From JAMXLO01 sp963799415 (GTDB taxonomy: Bacteria; Pseudomonadota; Alphaproteobacteria; Acetobacterales; Acetobacteraceae), in contig CAWCXI010000018.1 of the NCBI GenBank assembly GCA_963799415.1, positions 143,561 through 207,560 on the forward strand: DNA of 64,000 bases, written 5' to 3'. Below the pieces are notes generated by a model. It was not told where the DNA came from. It was given only the letters and a program-made list of their open reading frames with translations, and did no database searches. A program made the translations under genes and the position numbers. Positions 25,704 through 34,212 of this stretch are shown piece by piece (positions within the stretch are counted from its first letter, which is position 1; each line of letters starts with the position of its first letter).

Positions 25704-26930
25704 ATGAACGCGGGGGGATGTGCGTCTGATTCGTCGGACCCGCCCGCGATGCAACCCCAGCCGCCTCCGTACGACCCACCGGCGCTCGACGCGTTCGTCG
25801 CGTTGGCAGGCCCGCGCCTGTGGGCGGCGCGTATGGCGGAGATCGGTCGACGCGCCACGTGCGGACCGCGCGCAGGGCAGGCGATCCGCCAGTGCCACGC
25901 GCTGGAACTGGCAATCGAGCGGCTGCGCGGCACACTGACCCGGCCGCCGTCGGCCGCGGAACTGCAAGCCGCCAGACTGGCCGGTGACGCGGTGACACTC
26001 GCGCGCGCGCTGAGTGCTCAAGGCAGGGGGCGGCTGCGTGGCAAGCTACGTGCCGCGCTCGCGGGCGACGGAACGCTGGTGCCGGTGTTCCACATGTTGC
26101 GCACCGCGGCATTGCAGCTCTCGCGCGGCTTCACGGTTGCCTTTGCCGGGCTGGAGGACGATGCGCCCTATGACCTGCTGATCGCACGGGATGCTGCTGA
26201 GGCGGAAGTCGCCTGCGAAGTTGTGTCGGCCGAGGAGGGGCGGCTGGTGCACCGCAGGGCCTGGTCGCATCTGGCCGATCAGGTGGACGCCGACCTGCGC
26301 AACTGGCTCGCGGCCTATCCTGGGCGCTATCTGCTGAAGATGACATTCCCGCACGGACTGCTGACCAGTGCCCTGGCGGAAATGCACAGTCGCATCCGTC
26401 GCCTGCTCCAGACCCGTGGCCGTCGCGATGACGACGACGTGGCCGTGCTGCGGCTCGACCCATTGATGCTGGCCGCGAGCGATCCTGACGTTGGTCTGAT
26501 GCCATCACTCCGGCGTGAGTTTGGTCCCGAGGCGCACCTGGCCGTCACCACGGCCGGTCGTGGGCTGTTCGTCATGGCGGCCCGGGCGGGGCGCACAGAC
26601 GAGGTCGCCATTGCCGTGCGCCAGCGGCTGTTCGCGATCACACCGACACGTCTGAGCGGGACGCGGCCGGGCATACTGGCGATGTTCATTGAAGACACCG
26701 ACCGCGACGAATGGCGCGGTCTGCGCGACCGGCTGGAGCTGGAGGGAGAGGCGCGTCAGTTCTTGGCGTACAAGGCTGCGCGGCCGGTCATCGCGGTGAC
26801 GTGCGCGTCTCGCTTCGAATTGTTTGGCATGGCGGACGCAGCCGAGGGGGGCGAGCTGCGATTTCGCAATTCCGCGCATCCGGCAGCGAAGGCGGCAGCG
26901 CTGGGGCCGGCTATTCTGTCGTCGGTGTGA
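25704..26930 (+). CDS. Hypothetical protein with possible nuclease-like core
   Basis: A 408-residue protein not assigned to a family. It begins with a Pro-rich segment (MQPQPPPYDPPALDAFVALA, alternative start at 25749), then an alpha-helical half to about residue 135. Residues about 150-185 read GFTVAFAGLEDDAPYDLLIA followed by AEAEVACEVVSAEEGR, a hydrophobic strand-D-strand-E arrangement reminiscent of PD-(D/E)XK folds, though the usual lysine is absent. No transmembrane segment or signal peptide. Tightly linked to aroC (9 bp), it may be co-expressed with it. Function unknown. Confidence 0.8.
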   Translation: MNAGGCASDSSDPPAMQPQPPPYDPPALDAFVALAGPRLWAARMAEIGRRATCGPRAGQAIRQCHALELAIERLRGTLTRPPSAAELQAARLAGDAVTLARALSAQGRGRLRGKLRAALAGDGTLVPVFHMLRTAALQLSRGFTVAFAGLEDDAPYDLLIARDAAEAEVACEVVSAEEGRLVHRRAWSHLADQVDADLRNWLAAYPGRYLLKMTFPHGLLTSALAEMHSRIRRLLQTRGRRDDDDVAVLRLDPLMLAASDPDVGLMPSLRREFGPEAHLAVTTAGRGLFVMAARAGRTDEVAIAVRQRLFAITPTRLSGTRPGILAMFIEDTDRDEWRGLRDRLELEGEARQFLAYKAARPVIAVTCASRFELFGMADAAEGGELRFRNSAHPAAKAAALGPAILSSV

Positions 26931-27043
26931 TCGCCTCGCAGTCGGGTAATTCGTTGGTAAGCTTCTTATCTTCATAGTCGCGCCCCAGGACGGCCACGAT
27001 CCCAGGTTTGTTTCGCATCCCTGACGCGACTGGAGAGAATGAA

Positions 27044-27199
27044 ATGACGGACGCCGAGTACGCCCGGAAGCTCGACGAACTCGATCGCTTGCTGAACGAT
27101 CCGGACGTGCCGATGGAACCCGCCAAGGTCTGGTCTCTTCTAGCCGAGATCGCGCAACGCGATCTGGTCGCCACTCATGCCGGTCGAAGCGGCGACTGA
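27044..27199 (+). CDS. Small conserved-looking hypothetical protein (51 residues)
   Basis: ATG 27044 has GGAGAGAATGAA in front, a good ribosome site; the in-frame ATG 36 bp upstream lacks one. The product MTDAEYARKLDELDRLLNDP has charged helices and the phrase PAKVWSLLAEIAQRDLVATH. Similar short helical proteins with DRLLNDPDVP occur in alphaproteobacteria, but I know no function. Convergent with tlyA (5 bp between ends). Confidence 0.65.
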   Translation: MTDAEYARKLDELDRLLNDPDVPMEPAKVWSLLAEIAQRDLVATHAGRSGD

Positions 27200-27203
27200 A
27201 GCG

Positions 27204-27938
27204 TCAACTCCTTGTGGCCGCGATCAGGAATTCGCGGTTGCCTTCTGGTCCCGTTATCGGACTTTCGACGATGCCGAGGACGCCCCAGCCCGGCAGCGTC
27301 GACCACCACGTATGGATGCGATCGCAGACGGCCTGATGAACGGCAGGATCACGCACCACCCCCTTGCTTCCGACGGCATCTGGCCCCGCCTCAAATTGCG
27401 GCTTGATCAGTGCAACGGCCCACGCGTCCGGCGCACAGAGCGCGAGCGGTGCCGGTAGGAGCGTCCTCAGGCCGATAAAGCTCGCGTCGCACACGAGCGC
27501 CGCGATCGGATCGATTATGGCGTCGTGGGTCAAATAGCGGGCGTTGGTCTTCTCGTGCACCACAACGCGCGGATCGGCCCGCAGCTTCCAGGCAAGCTGG
27601 CCGTGGCCGACGTCAACCGAGTGCACCTTCGCGGCACCATGCGCCAACAGCACGTCGGTGAAGCCTCCGGTGGAGGCACCGATGTCGAGACAGACGAGAG
27701 CAGCGGGCGATAGGCCGAAATGGTGCAGAGCGTGGTCGAGTTTCAGCCCGCCGCGTGACACCCAGGGGTGATCCTGGCCGCGCACTTCCAGGGATGCCTC
27801 CGACGCGAGCGTGTCGCCGGCCTTGGCGATGCGGCGATCGCCGCTGAACACCTTGCCCGCAAGTATCAGCGCCTGCGCCCGCGACCGGTTTTCCGCCAGC
27901 CCTCGGTCCACCAGCAACTGATCCGCGCGCGTCCGCAT
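27204..27938 (-). CDS. tlyA: TlyA-family rRNA (cytidine-2'-O)-methyltransferase
   Basis: From ATG 27938 (MRTRADQLLVDRGLAENRSR) a 244-residue protein: N-terminal S4 RNA-binding domain (about 3-65, ADQLLVDRGLAENRSRAQAL and HPWVSRGGLKLDHAL) and an FtsJ-like Rossmann domain with motif I LDIGASTGGFTDVLLAHGA and ALIKPQFEAGPDAVGSKG. TlyA methylates 16S and 23S rRNA and is often mislabelled hemolysin. The longer frame to 28013 runs into a repeat and is rejected. Confidence 0.92.
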   Translation of the reverse strand: MRTRADQLLVDRGLAENRSRAQALILAGKVFSGDRRIAKAGDTLASEASLEVRGQDHPWVSRGGLKLDHALHHFGLSPAALVCLDIGASTGGFTDVLLAHGAAKVHSVDVGHGQLAWKLRADPRVVVHEKTNARYLTHDAIIDPIAALVCDASFIGLRTLLPAPLALCAPDAWAVALIKPQFEAGPDAVGSKGVVRDPAVHQAVCDRIHTWWSTLPGWGVLGIVESPITGPEGNREFLIAATRS

Positions 27939-27947
27939 CGCGGCAAC

Positions 27948-27985
27948 TTGGCACTCCCCCTTCCCTTGCGGGAGGGGGTGGAGGC
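27948..27985. repeat. Single copy of the GC-rich dispersed repeat
   Basis: CCCTTCCCTTGCGGGAGGGGG here matches one arm of the fabI-aroC inverted repeat (24544-24579) apart from small changes. It lies just upstream of tlyA on the minus strand. Confidence 0.55.
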
Positions 27986-28070
27986 AGGCCCGCGGAATAG
28001 TCACTTGCATCATGCTATGATCTGCCCTACATCGTCGCTTGCATCATGCATGTCACTGCAGGAGCAAACC

Positions 28071-28532
28071 ATGCAGCGCAAGAGCTTCGGATCGATGACC
28101 TGCCCGATCGCCCGCAGCCTGGAGCGGGTCGGCGAGTGGTGGAGCATTCTGATCCTCCGCGACGCCTTCCGCGGGCTGACCCGCTTCGACCAGTTCCAGA
28201 AGAGCCTCGACATCGCGCCGAACATGCTGACCCGGCGGCTCAACGCGCTTGTCGAATCCGGCCTGCTGGAGCGCCGCGTTTACAGCGAACATCCGCCCCG
28301 CCACGAGTACGTGCTGACCGACCGCGGCCGGGATTTCCGGCCAGTGCTCTGGTCACTGCTGGCTTGGGGCAACCGCCACTTCGCCCCCGAGGGCCCCAGC
28401 GTCATCGTCGTCGACACCGAGACGGGCGAGCCGGCGGACCCCGTGCTGGTGGACCGGCGGACCGGCAAGGTGATGGTTGAGCCCGCGTTCCGCTCGGTGC
28501 CAGGGCCCGCAGCGAACGGGAGCACGTCATGA
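28071..28532 (+). CDS. HxlR-family transcriptional regulator
   Basis: ATG 28071 follows CAGGAGCAAACC, a good ribosome site. The 153-residue product starts MQRKSFGSMTCPIARSLERV, with the conserved HxlR cysteine (CPIARSLE) that in relatives senses aldehydes or oxidants, then GEWWSILILRDAFRGLTRFD and the winged helix MLTRRLNALVESGLLERRVY. Its stop overlaps the start of the emrA-like gene (ATGA), so it is the first gene of a three-gene efflux operon it probably represses. Confidence 0.93.
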   Translation: MQRKSFGSMTCPIARSLERVGEWWSILILRDAFRGLTRFDQFQKSLDIAPNMLTRRLNALVESGLLERRVYSEHPPRHEYVLTDRGRDFRPVLWSLLAWGNRHFAPEGPSVIVVDTETGEPADPVLVDRRTGKVMVEPAFRSVPGPAANGSTS

Positions 28533-29614
28533 GCGGACAGGTGGTGGAGCGCGAGATCGTCGCGCGGCCGCGGGCACGGCATGCAGGCATCTCGCGCAAG
28601 CAGCTCGGTCTGGCCGGGGCAGCCCTGCTGCTCGGCATTGGTGCCGCGTGGTACGGCCACCACTGGTGGACCGTCGGACGGTTCATCGAGAGCACCGATG
28701 ACGCCTATGTCGGTGGCGACCTCACGGTGATCGCGCCGAAGGTGTCAGGGTTCATTGCGGGCGTTGCGGTCACCGACAACCAGGCGGTGCACGCCGGCGA
28801 TCTGCTGGTGAAACTGGATGATCGCGACTACGGCGCCGCGCTGGCGAAGGCGGTTGCCGCGGTTGCCGGTCAGCAGGCCACGCTGGCGAATCTCGACGCA
28901 GTCCGCCGATTGCAGGAAGCGATGATCGCGCAGGCGAAGGCCGAGTTGACCGCAACCGAGGCAGAGATCACCCGCACCAAGTACGACGTCGAGCGTTATC
29001 GCAGCCTGGCGCAGGATCAGTTTGGCACCCAGCAGCGCTTTCAGCAGGCGGACGCGGACCATCAGAAGGCGCTCGCCGCTGACGCCAGGGCGCGCGCGGC
29101 GTTGGAAGCAGCCCAACGGCAACTCGATGTCATCGCCACGCAGAAACAGCAGGCCGAAGCGGCATTGGCCGGCGCGATCGCCGATCGCGATACCGCGCAG
29201 CTCAATGTGGGCTACACCGAACTGCGCGCACCGATCGACGGCACCGTGGGCAATCGCAGCGCGCGCACCGGCGCCTATGCCACGGTTGGTGCGCAGCTCA
29301 TTTCGCTCGTGCCCGCGCACGGGCTGTGGGTGGATGCGAACTTCAAGGAAAGCCAGCTCGCGCACATGCGCGCGGGGATGCCCGTAACGATCGAGGCCGA
29401 CGTTCTGCCCGACGAAGTGTTCCATGGCCGTGTCGGCAGCCTGGCACCGGCGACCGGCGCCATGTTCAGCGTCCTGCCGCCGGAGAACGCCACCGGCAAC
29501 TTCACCAAGATCGTGCAGCGCGTGCCAGTGCGCGTGCTGCTCGATGACGGCGCCGCCACACTGGGCAGGCTTCGCCCAGGTCTGTCGGTCACAGCCGACG
29601 TGGACGAGCGATGA
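28529..29614 (+). CDS. HlyD/EmrA-type membrane-fusion protein
   Basis: A 361-residue periplasmic adaptor. One N-terminal membrane helix (LGLAGAALLLGIGAAWYG, about 25-45), then STDDAYVGGDLTVIAPKVSG, the family lipoyl/barrel-sandwich motif, a long alpha-hairpin (about 85-205, rich in Q/A heptads), and a beta barrel (IDGTVGNRSARTGAYATVGA). It couples the inner-membrane DHA2 pump to an outer-membrane channel for drug or fatty-acid efflux. Overlaps its neighbours by 4 bp on both sides. Confidence 0.94.
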   Translation: MSGQVVEREIVARPRARHAGISRKQLGLAGAALLLGIGAAWYGHHWWTVGRFIESTDDAYVGGDLTVIAPKVSGFIAGVAVTDNQAVHAGDLLVKLDDRDYGAALAKAVAAVAGQQATLANLDAVRRLQEAMIAQAKAELTATEAEITRTKYDVERYRSLAQDQFGTQQRFQQADADHQKALAADARARAALEAAQRQLDVIATQKQQAEAALAGAIADRDTAQLNVGYTELRAPIDGTVGNRSARTGAYATVGAQLISLVPAHGLWVDANFKESQLAHMRAGMPVTIEADVLPDEVFHGRVGSLAPATGAMFSVLPPENATGNFTKIVQRVPVRVLLDDGAATLGRLRPGLSVTADVDER

Positions 29615-31200
29615 GCGCGACCACGGCCAATGTCTTCGTCGCACCCGGCGAACTGCCGATGGCGACGAAGGTGTTCGCCTTCGCCAGCATGTGTGTGGGC
29701 TTCTTCATCGCTCTGCTCGACATCCAGATCGTGTCGGCCTCGCTGGCTGACATCGGCGGCGGATTGTCCGCCGGGACCGATGAGGTGGCATGGGTGCAGA
29801 CCAGCTACCTGATCGCTGAGATCGTGGTGATCCCGCTGTCCGGCTGGCTGTCGCGCGTGATGTCGACGCGCTGGCTGTTCTGCGCTTCCGCGGTGGGCTT
29901 CACCATCACCAGCCTGCTGTGCGGCTGGGCGTGGAACATCGAAAGCATGATCGTGTTCCGCGCGCTGCAGGGATTTCTGGGCGGATCGATGATCCCGACC
30001 GTGTTCACCACGGCATTCATCTACTTCAACAACCAGCAACGGGTCATCGCCGCGGCCACCATCGGCTGCATCTCTTCGCTGGCGCCGACTCTGGGCCCGA
30101 CCATCGGCGGCTGGATCACCGATGACTACTCCTGGCACTGGCTATTTTTCATCAACCTGGTGCCGGGCATCTTCGTTTCCATTGTGGTGCCGATGCTGGT
30201 TCGCGTAGACCGGCCAAACCTGTCCCTGCTGCGCGGCGCCGACTACCTCGGCATGGCGCTGATGGCGGTGTCTCTCGGCTGCCTGGAATACACGCTGGAA
30301 GAGGGGCCGCGCTGGGACTGGTTCGGCGACGACACCATCCGTGCGACCGCGTGGATTTCCGGCATCGCGGGCGTGGCGTTCGTCTGGCGCAGCCTGACCC
30401 ACAGCCAGCCAGTGCTCGATCTGCGCGCGCTGACGAGCCGCAACTTCGCGCTGGGCTGCTACTTTTCGTTCACCATCGGCATCGGGATCTTCGCCACGAT
30501 CTATCTGACGCCGTTGTTTTTGGCGCGGGTGCGCGGCTTCAGCGCACTGGAGATCGGCGAGGCGGTCTTCACCACCGGACTGTTCCAGGTCTGTGCGATC
30601 CCATTCTACTCGATGCTCGCGCGGCACATCGATCTGCGCTGGCTGATGATGTTCGGCCTGGCATGCTTTGCCATCAGCATGTGGAACTTCACCCCGATCA
30701 CACATGAATGGGGCTGGCGCGAGTTGTTGCTGCCACAGGCATTTCGTGGCTTCTCGCAGCAGTTCGCGGTGGCGCCCACGGTGTCGCTGACGCTTGGCGG
30801 GTTGGGACCGGAGCGCCTGAAGCTGGCATCGGGATTGTTCAACCTGATGCGCAATCTCGGCGGCGCGATTGGCATCGCGGTGTGCGGTACAATCCTGAAT
30901 GACCGCACGAACCTGCACTTCCTGCGTCTGGCCGAACACCTGAACAGCAGCAATCCGGCAATGCTGCGATACTTGCAAGGGACGGCGGCGCACGCGACCA
31001 CGGCGCACGGCGGCGATGCGTTACACGGCCACGCTGCGGCGCTGCGGGAACTGTGGTCACTCACGCTGCGCGAGGCGCAGACGCAAGCCTTCGCGGATGC
31101 GTTCTTTGTCATCGCGTTGTGCTTTGCCTTGGCAGCCGTGACGGTGCCGCTGATGCGCAAGATCGCGATGCAGACAACGCCGTCGCGGGACGCTCACTAA
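29611..31200 (+). CDS. DHA2-family MFS drug efflux transporter (EmrB-like)
   Basis: A 529-residue, about 14-helix proton-driven exporter. Signature segments: ALLDIQIVSASLADIGGG (helix 1, motif D1), TSYLIAEIVVIPLSGWLSRV (motif A area), FRALQGFLGGSMIPTVFTTA and PTLGPTIGGWITDDYSWHWL (antiporter motif C). With the HxlR gene and EmrA-like partner it forms a complete HxlR-EmrA-EmrB operon. Substrates cannot be read from sequence; an outer-membrane factor is not encoded here. Confidence 0.94.
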   Translation: MSATTANVFVAPGELPMATKVFAFASMCVGFFIALLDIQIVSASLADIGGGLSAGTDEVAWVQTSYLIAEIVVIPLSGWLSRVMSTRWLFCASAVGFTITSLLCGWAWNIESMIVFRALQGFLGGSMIPTVFTTAFIYFNNQQRVIAAATIGCISSLAPTLGPTIGGWITDDYSWHWLFFINLVPGIFVSIVVPMLVRVDRPNLSLLRGADYLGMALMAVSLGCLEYTLEEGPRWDWFGDDTIRATAWISGIAGVAFVWRSLTHSQPVLDLRALTSRNFALGCYFSFTIGIGIFATIYLTPLFLARVRGFSALEIGEAVFTTGLFQVCAIPFYSMLARHIDLRWLMMFGLACFAISMWNFTPITHEWGWRELLLPQAFRGFSQQFAVAPTVSLTLGGLGPERLKLASGLFNLMRNLGGAIGIAVCGTILNDRTNLHFLRLAEHLNSSNPAMLRYLQGTAAHATTAHGGDALHGHAAALRELWSLTLREAQTQAFADAFFVIALCFALAAVTVPLMRKIAMQTTPSRDAH

Positions 31201-31214
31201 AGTAGGACTGGCAA

Positions 31215-31948
31215 ATGGAACGCAGGAATGCCACTGCGGCGGTGATCGGTGCGGGCGACCTCATCGGCGGTGCGATCGCTCGCAAATTCGCGGCTGAAGG
31301 CTTCACGGTATTCGCCGGCCGCCGCAACGGCAACAAACTGGTGCCCTTGGTTCAGGCCATCGAAACAGCGGGCGGCCGCGCCTTCGCTCGCTCACTCGAT
31401 GCACGGCCATCGCCGCCTTCCTGCGCGAGGCCGATGCCGAGGCGCCGCTCGAGGTCTGCATCTTCAACATTGGCCCGAACGTCCACTTCTCCCTGGTGGA
31501 CACGACGGAGCGCGTGTTCCGCAAGGTGTGGGAGATGGCCTGCTATGCCGGCTTCCTCGCCGGCCGCGAGGCAGCGCGCCTGATGCTACCGCATAACCAG
31601 GGCGCGATCTTCTTCACCGGCGCAACTGCCAGCCCGCGTGGTGGCGCCGGTTACGCCGCGTTTGCCGCGGCCAAGGCCGGGCTGCGCGCGGTAGCCCAAA
31701 GTGCGGCACGCGAACTTGGCCCCAGCAACATCCACGTCGCGCACCTCATCATCGACTCCGGTGTGGACACCGCATGGGTGCGTGAACGGATCAGGGCACG
31801 CGAGGGCGATGAAGCGCTGCGCAATTTCGATCCAGGGCGGCTGATGCGTCCGGAATCAGTAGCCAATGCGTATTGACAACTGTATCGGCAGCCGCGCGAT
31901 GCGTGCACGTTCGAGAAGGACATCCGTCCGGCAGGCGAGAAGTGGTGA
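31215..31948 (+). pseudogene. SDR-family oxidoreductase, frameshift and in-frame stop
   Basis: MERRNATAAVIGAGDLIGGA carries a dinucleotide-binding motif; the frame breaks near 31401-31405 and resumes as AIAAFLREADAEAPLEVCIF, then GAIFFTGATASPRGGAGYAA and FAAAKAGLRAVAQSAARELG. At 31874-31876 a TGA stands where the sequence continues in the same frame as QLYRQPRDACTFEKDIRPAG up to a second stop at 31946-31948; TGG to TGA (Trp to stop) is the simplest explanation. It lies 14 bp after the EmrB-like gene and 5 bp before a DsbA-like gene. Confidence 0.8.
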
Positions 31949-31953
31949 CAGCA

Positions 31954-32569
31954 ATGAGCAATGTAGAATTCCATTTCGACTTCGGCAGCCCGAATGCGTG
32001 TCTGAGCCACTTGGTGATCCCCTGGATCGAACGGCGTACGGGCGTGAAGTTTGTCTATGTGCCCGTGCTTCTCGGCGGCGTCTTCAAGCTGACCAACAAC
32101 CGCTCGCCGGCCGAAAGTCTGGCCGGCATCAGGAACAAGCCGGGTTACCAGCGACTGGAGACGGCGCGTTTCCTGCGACGACACGGCATCACGCGCTTCA
32201 CGCCCAATCAGTTCTTCCCGGTCAACACGCTAGTGCTGATGCGCGGCGCCATCGCAGCGCAACGGCTGGGCATCTTCGAGCATTACGTCGACGAGATCTA
32301 TCGACACATGTGGGCCGACCCGAAGAAGCTGGACGATCCCGAAGTGCTGCGCGGCATTGGCAGAATCGCGCATCGACGCCGCGAAGCTTTTCGATCTGGC
32401 CCAGGCGCAGGACGTAAAGGACGAACTGCTCACCAACACGCAGCGCTCGGTCGAACGCGGCACCTTCGGATCGCCAACGTTCTTCGTCGGCGATGAGATC
32501 TACTTCGGCAAGGATCGCCTACGTGATGTCGAAGAGGCCGTCGCGGCAATGCCGCACGGCAACGCATGA
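31954..32569 (+). pseudogene. 2-hydroxychromene-2-carboxylate isomerase/DsbA-like protein, frameshift
   Basis: MSNVEFHFDFGSPNACLSHL begins a thioredoxin-fold protein of the DsbA/KGST family; VNTLVLMRGAIAAQRLGIFE and the C-terminal GTFGSPTFFVGDEIYFGKDR (cis-Pro loop) are diagnostic. Glutathione-dependent isomerisation in aromatic degradation is the known activity of relatives. The frame shifts at GG 32359-32360; deleting one G gives LRGIAESRIDAAKLF and a normal 205-residue protein. It follows the SDR gene closely and both may be one operon with the efflux genes. Confidence 0.85.
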
Positions 32570-32608
32570 AACGCAGCAGAGCAATCAATTGTCTGGACAC
32601 GCGTCTGC

Positions 32609-32702
32609 TGTCATCGCGAGAAGCGCCGCGACAAAGCAATCCCCACCACGGGCCTGCAACGACGATGGAGATTGCTTCGTCGCTGCGTTCCTCGCAATGA
32701 CA
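32609..32702. repeat. Inverted pair of the dispersed GCGACGAAGCAATC repeat
   Basis: The arms at 32609-32641 (TGTCATCGCGAGAAGCGCCG then CGACAAAGCAATC) and 32670-32702 are reverse complements with about six mismatches over 33 bp, around a 28 bp spacer. A single related copy is at 16996-17026. It lies between two convergent genes and could act as a terminator for both. Confidence 0.65.
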
Positions 32703-32723
32703 CTCGCGCTCCAGCGATAGCTT

Positions 32724-32963
32724 TTACTCCATCGGCCGCGTCGCCAACGTCCCGTCCGCCCGCTCGACGATGGCCGCGACGCGCGCCTCCGCTTCTGCCA
32801 GCTTCGCCTCGCAATGTCGGCGCAGCGCCGCACCGCGCTCATACGCAGTGATGGCGTCTTCCAGTTTCTGCTGGCCGCTTTCCAGGCCACGCACGATTTG
32901 CTCCAACTCGGCCAGCGCGTCCTCGAACGAAAGCGCGCTGACGTCGGTATTCTTGCCCGACAT
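32724..32963 (-). CDS. xseB: Exodeoxyribonuclease VII small subunit
   Basis: A 79-residue protein with the family fold: LSFEDALAELEQIVRGLESG and QQKLEDAITAYERGAALRRH then CEAKLAEAEARVAAIVERAD. It forms the small subunits around XseA in exonuclease VII, degrading single-stranded DNA in both directions. Sits 8 bp downstream of the histone-deacetylase-like gene on the same strand, an arrangement seen in many alphaproteobacteria. Confidence 0.93.
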   Translation of the reverse strand: MSGKNTDVSALSFEDALAELEQIVRGLESGQQKLEDAITAYERGAALRRHCEAKLAEAEARVAAIVERADGTLATRPME

Positions 32964-32971
32964 TGGTTCTC

Positions 32972-33904
32972 TTACGCTACCATCAGCGTGCGCACATGCG
33001 CGGCGGCCGAGGCGGCGAGCGCCTCCAGGTCATAACCACCCTCCAGCACGGAGACCACGCGTCCGTCGCAATGCGCTGCCGCCACGCGCAGCAGCTCCTT
33101 GGTGATCCAGGCATAGTCCGCGGTGTCCAAGCGGAGCTGCGCCAGCGGGTCAGCCTTGTGCGCGTCGAAGCCGGCCGAGACGATCAGCAGGCCCGGGGCA
33201 AAGCGGTCCAGCTCCGGCAGGATCGTGTCCGACCATGCGGCGCGGAATGCGGCACTGTCCGAGCCAGGGCGCAGCGGTGCGTTTATGATGTTGTTGGCAG
33301 TGCCGCGCTCCCACGCCTCGCCGGTGCCTGGATAGCATGGGTGCTGGTGCGACGACGCGTAGAACAGGTCCTTATCCGCGGCGAACATCGCCTGCGTGCC
33401 GTTACCATGGTGCACGTCGAAGTCGGCCACAGCGACGCGCTGCACGCCCCACTGCGAGCGCGCGTGCAGTGCGGCGACGGCGGCGTTGTTGAACAGGCAG
33501 AAGCCCATTGGCCGGCCAGGTTCGGCGTGATGGCCTGGTGGGCGCACCGCTGCGAACGCGGCACGCGCCCAGCCCTCCATCACCGCATCCACCCCCGCCA
33601 CCGCGGCCCCCGCTGCGCGCAGCGCGGCCTCGGCACTGCCGGCACTCATCGCGGTGTCGGCGTCGAGCTGCACGGTCTCACCTTCGGCCGGGCGGATCGA
33701 CTGGATCGCGTCCACGTAGTTTGCCGGATGAACCCGGGTGAGCTGTTCGGTAGTGGCGTGCGGCGCGGATTCGCGCAGCAGGTCCACGAACTCGGGCGTC
33801 TCCAGTGCGGCGAGAACGGCGCGCAGGCGGTCCGGGCATTCCGGGTGGTACGGACCGGCGTCGTGGCCGAGGCAGGCAGGGTGGGTGATCAGGGCTGTGG
33901 GCAT
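32972..33904 (-). CDS. Histone deacetylase/acetoin-utilization (HDAC) family amidohydrolase
   Basis: From ATG 33904 (MPTALITHPACLGHDAGPYH) a 310-residue zinc deacetylase: RPPGHHAEPGRPMGFCLFNN gives the paired His charge relay, VAVADFDVHHGNGTQAMFAA the metal Asp-x-His, and ILPELDRFAPGLLIVSAGFD a second Asp site. Bacterial relatives deacetylate acetylpolyamines or small acyl-amides; the substrate is unknown here. It is only 1 bp after the TusA gene and 8 bp before xseB, so a three-gene operon. An upstream extension to 34090 is rejected because it overlaps TusA in another frame. Confidence 0.93.
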   Translation of the reverse strand: MPTALITHPACLGHDAGPYHPECPDRLRAVLAALETPEFVDLLRESAPHATTEQLTRVHPANYVDAIQSIRPAEGETVQLDADTAMSAGSAEAALRAAGAAVAGVDAVMEGWARAAFAAVRPPGHHAEPGRPMGFCLFNNAAVAALHARSQWGVQRVAVADFDVHHGNGTQAMFAADKDLFYASSHQHPCYPGTGEAWERGTANNIINAPLRPGSDSAAFRAAWSDTILPELDRFAPGLLIVSAGFDAHKADPLAQLRLDTADYAWITKELLRVAAAHCDGRVVSVLEGGYDLEALAASAAAHVRTLMVA

Positions 33905-33905
33905 G

Positions 33906-34154
33906 TCAGTCCTTCTGCTCCGGTTCCTCGGCGCGGCGGCGGATGACGAAACTGAACACGCCGTTCTCTTCCGACCAGGCGAGCAACGCATGGCCGGTCT
34001 CGCGACAGAATGCCTGAAAGTCGGCAACCGAGGCACGATCGGTAGCGAGCACACGCAGCCGGTCGCCGGCCGCCATGGAGCGCAGCGCACGATTGGCGCG
34101 TAGCACCGGGATTGGACAGGCGGTGCCTTTCATGTCGAGGACGGTCTCGCTCAT
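33906..34154 (-). CDS. TusA-family sulfurtransferase
   Basis: From ATG 34154 (MSETVLDMKGTACPIPVLRA) an 82-residue sulfur-carrier. The conserved CPxP motif (CPIPVL, Cys13) carries the persulfide used in tRNA thiolation or other sulfur trafficking; LKMAAGDRLRVLATDRASVA-like strands follow. One base separates its stop from the HDAC start, so translation is probably coupled. Confidence 0.92.
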   Translation of the reverse strand: MSETVLDMKGTACPIPVLRANRALRSMAAGDRLRVLATDRASVADFQAFCRETGHALLAWSEENGVFSFVIRRRAEEPEQKD

Positions 34155-34212
34155 GCAGGCATCCTGAGACGGAGGGAGCACAGGAGCAAGCGACACCTAA
34201 TGTTGTTGCCAG

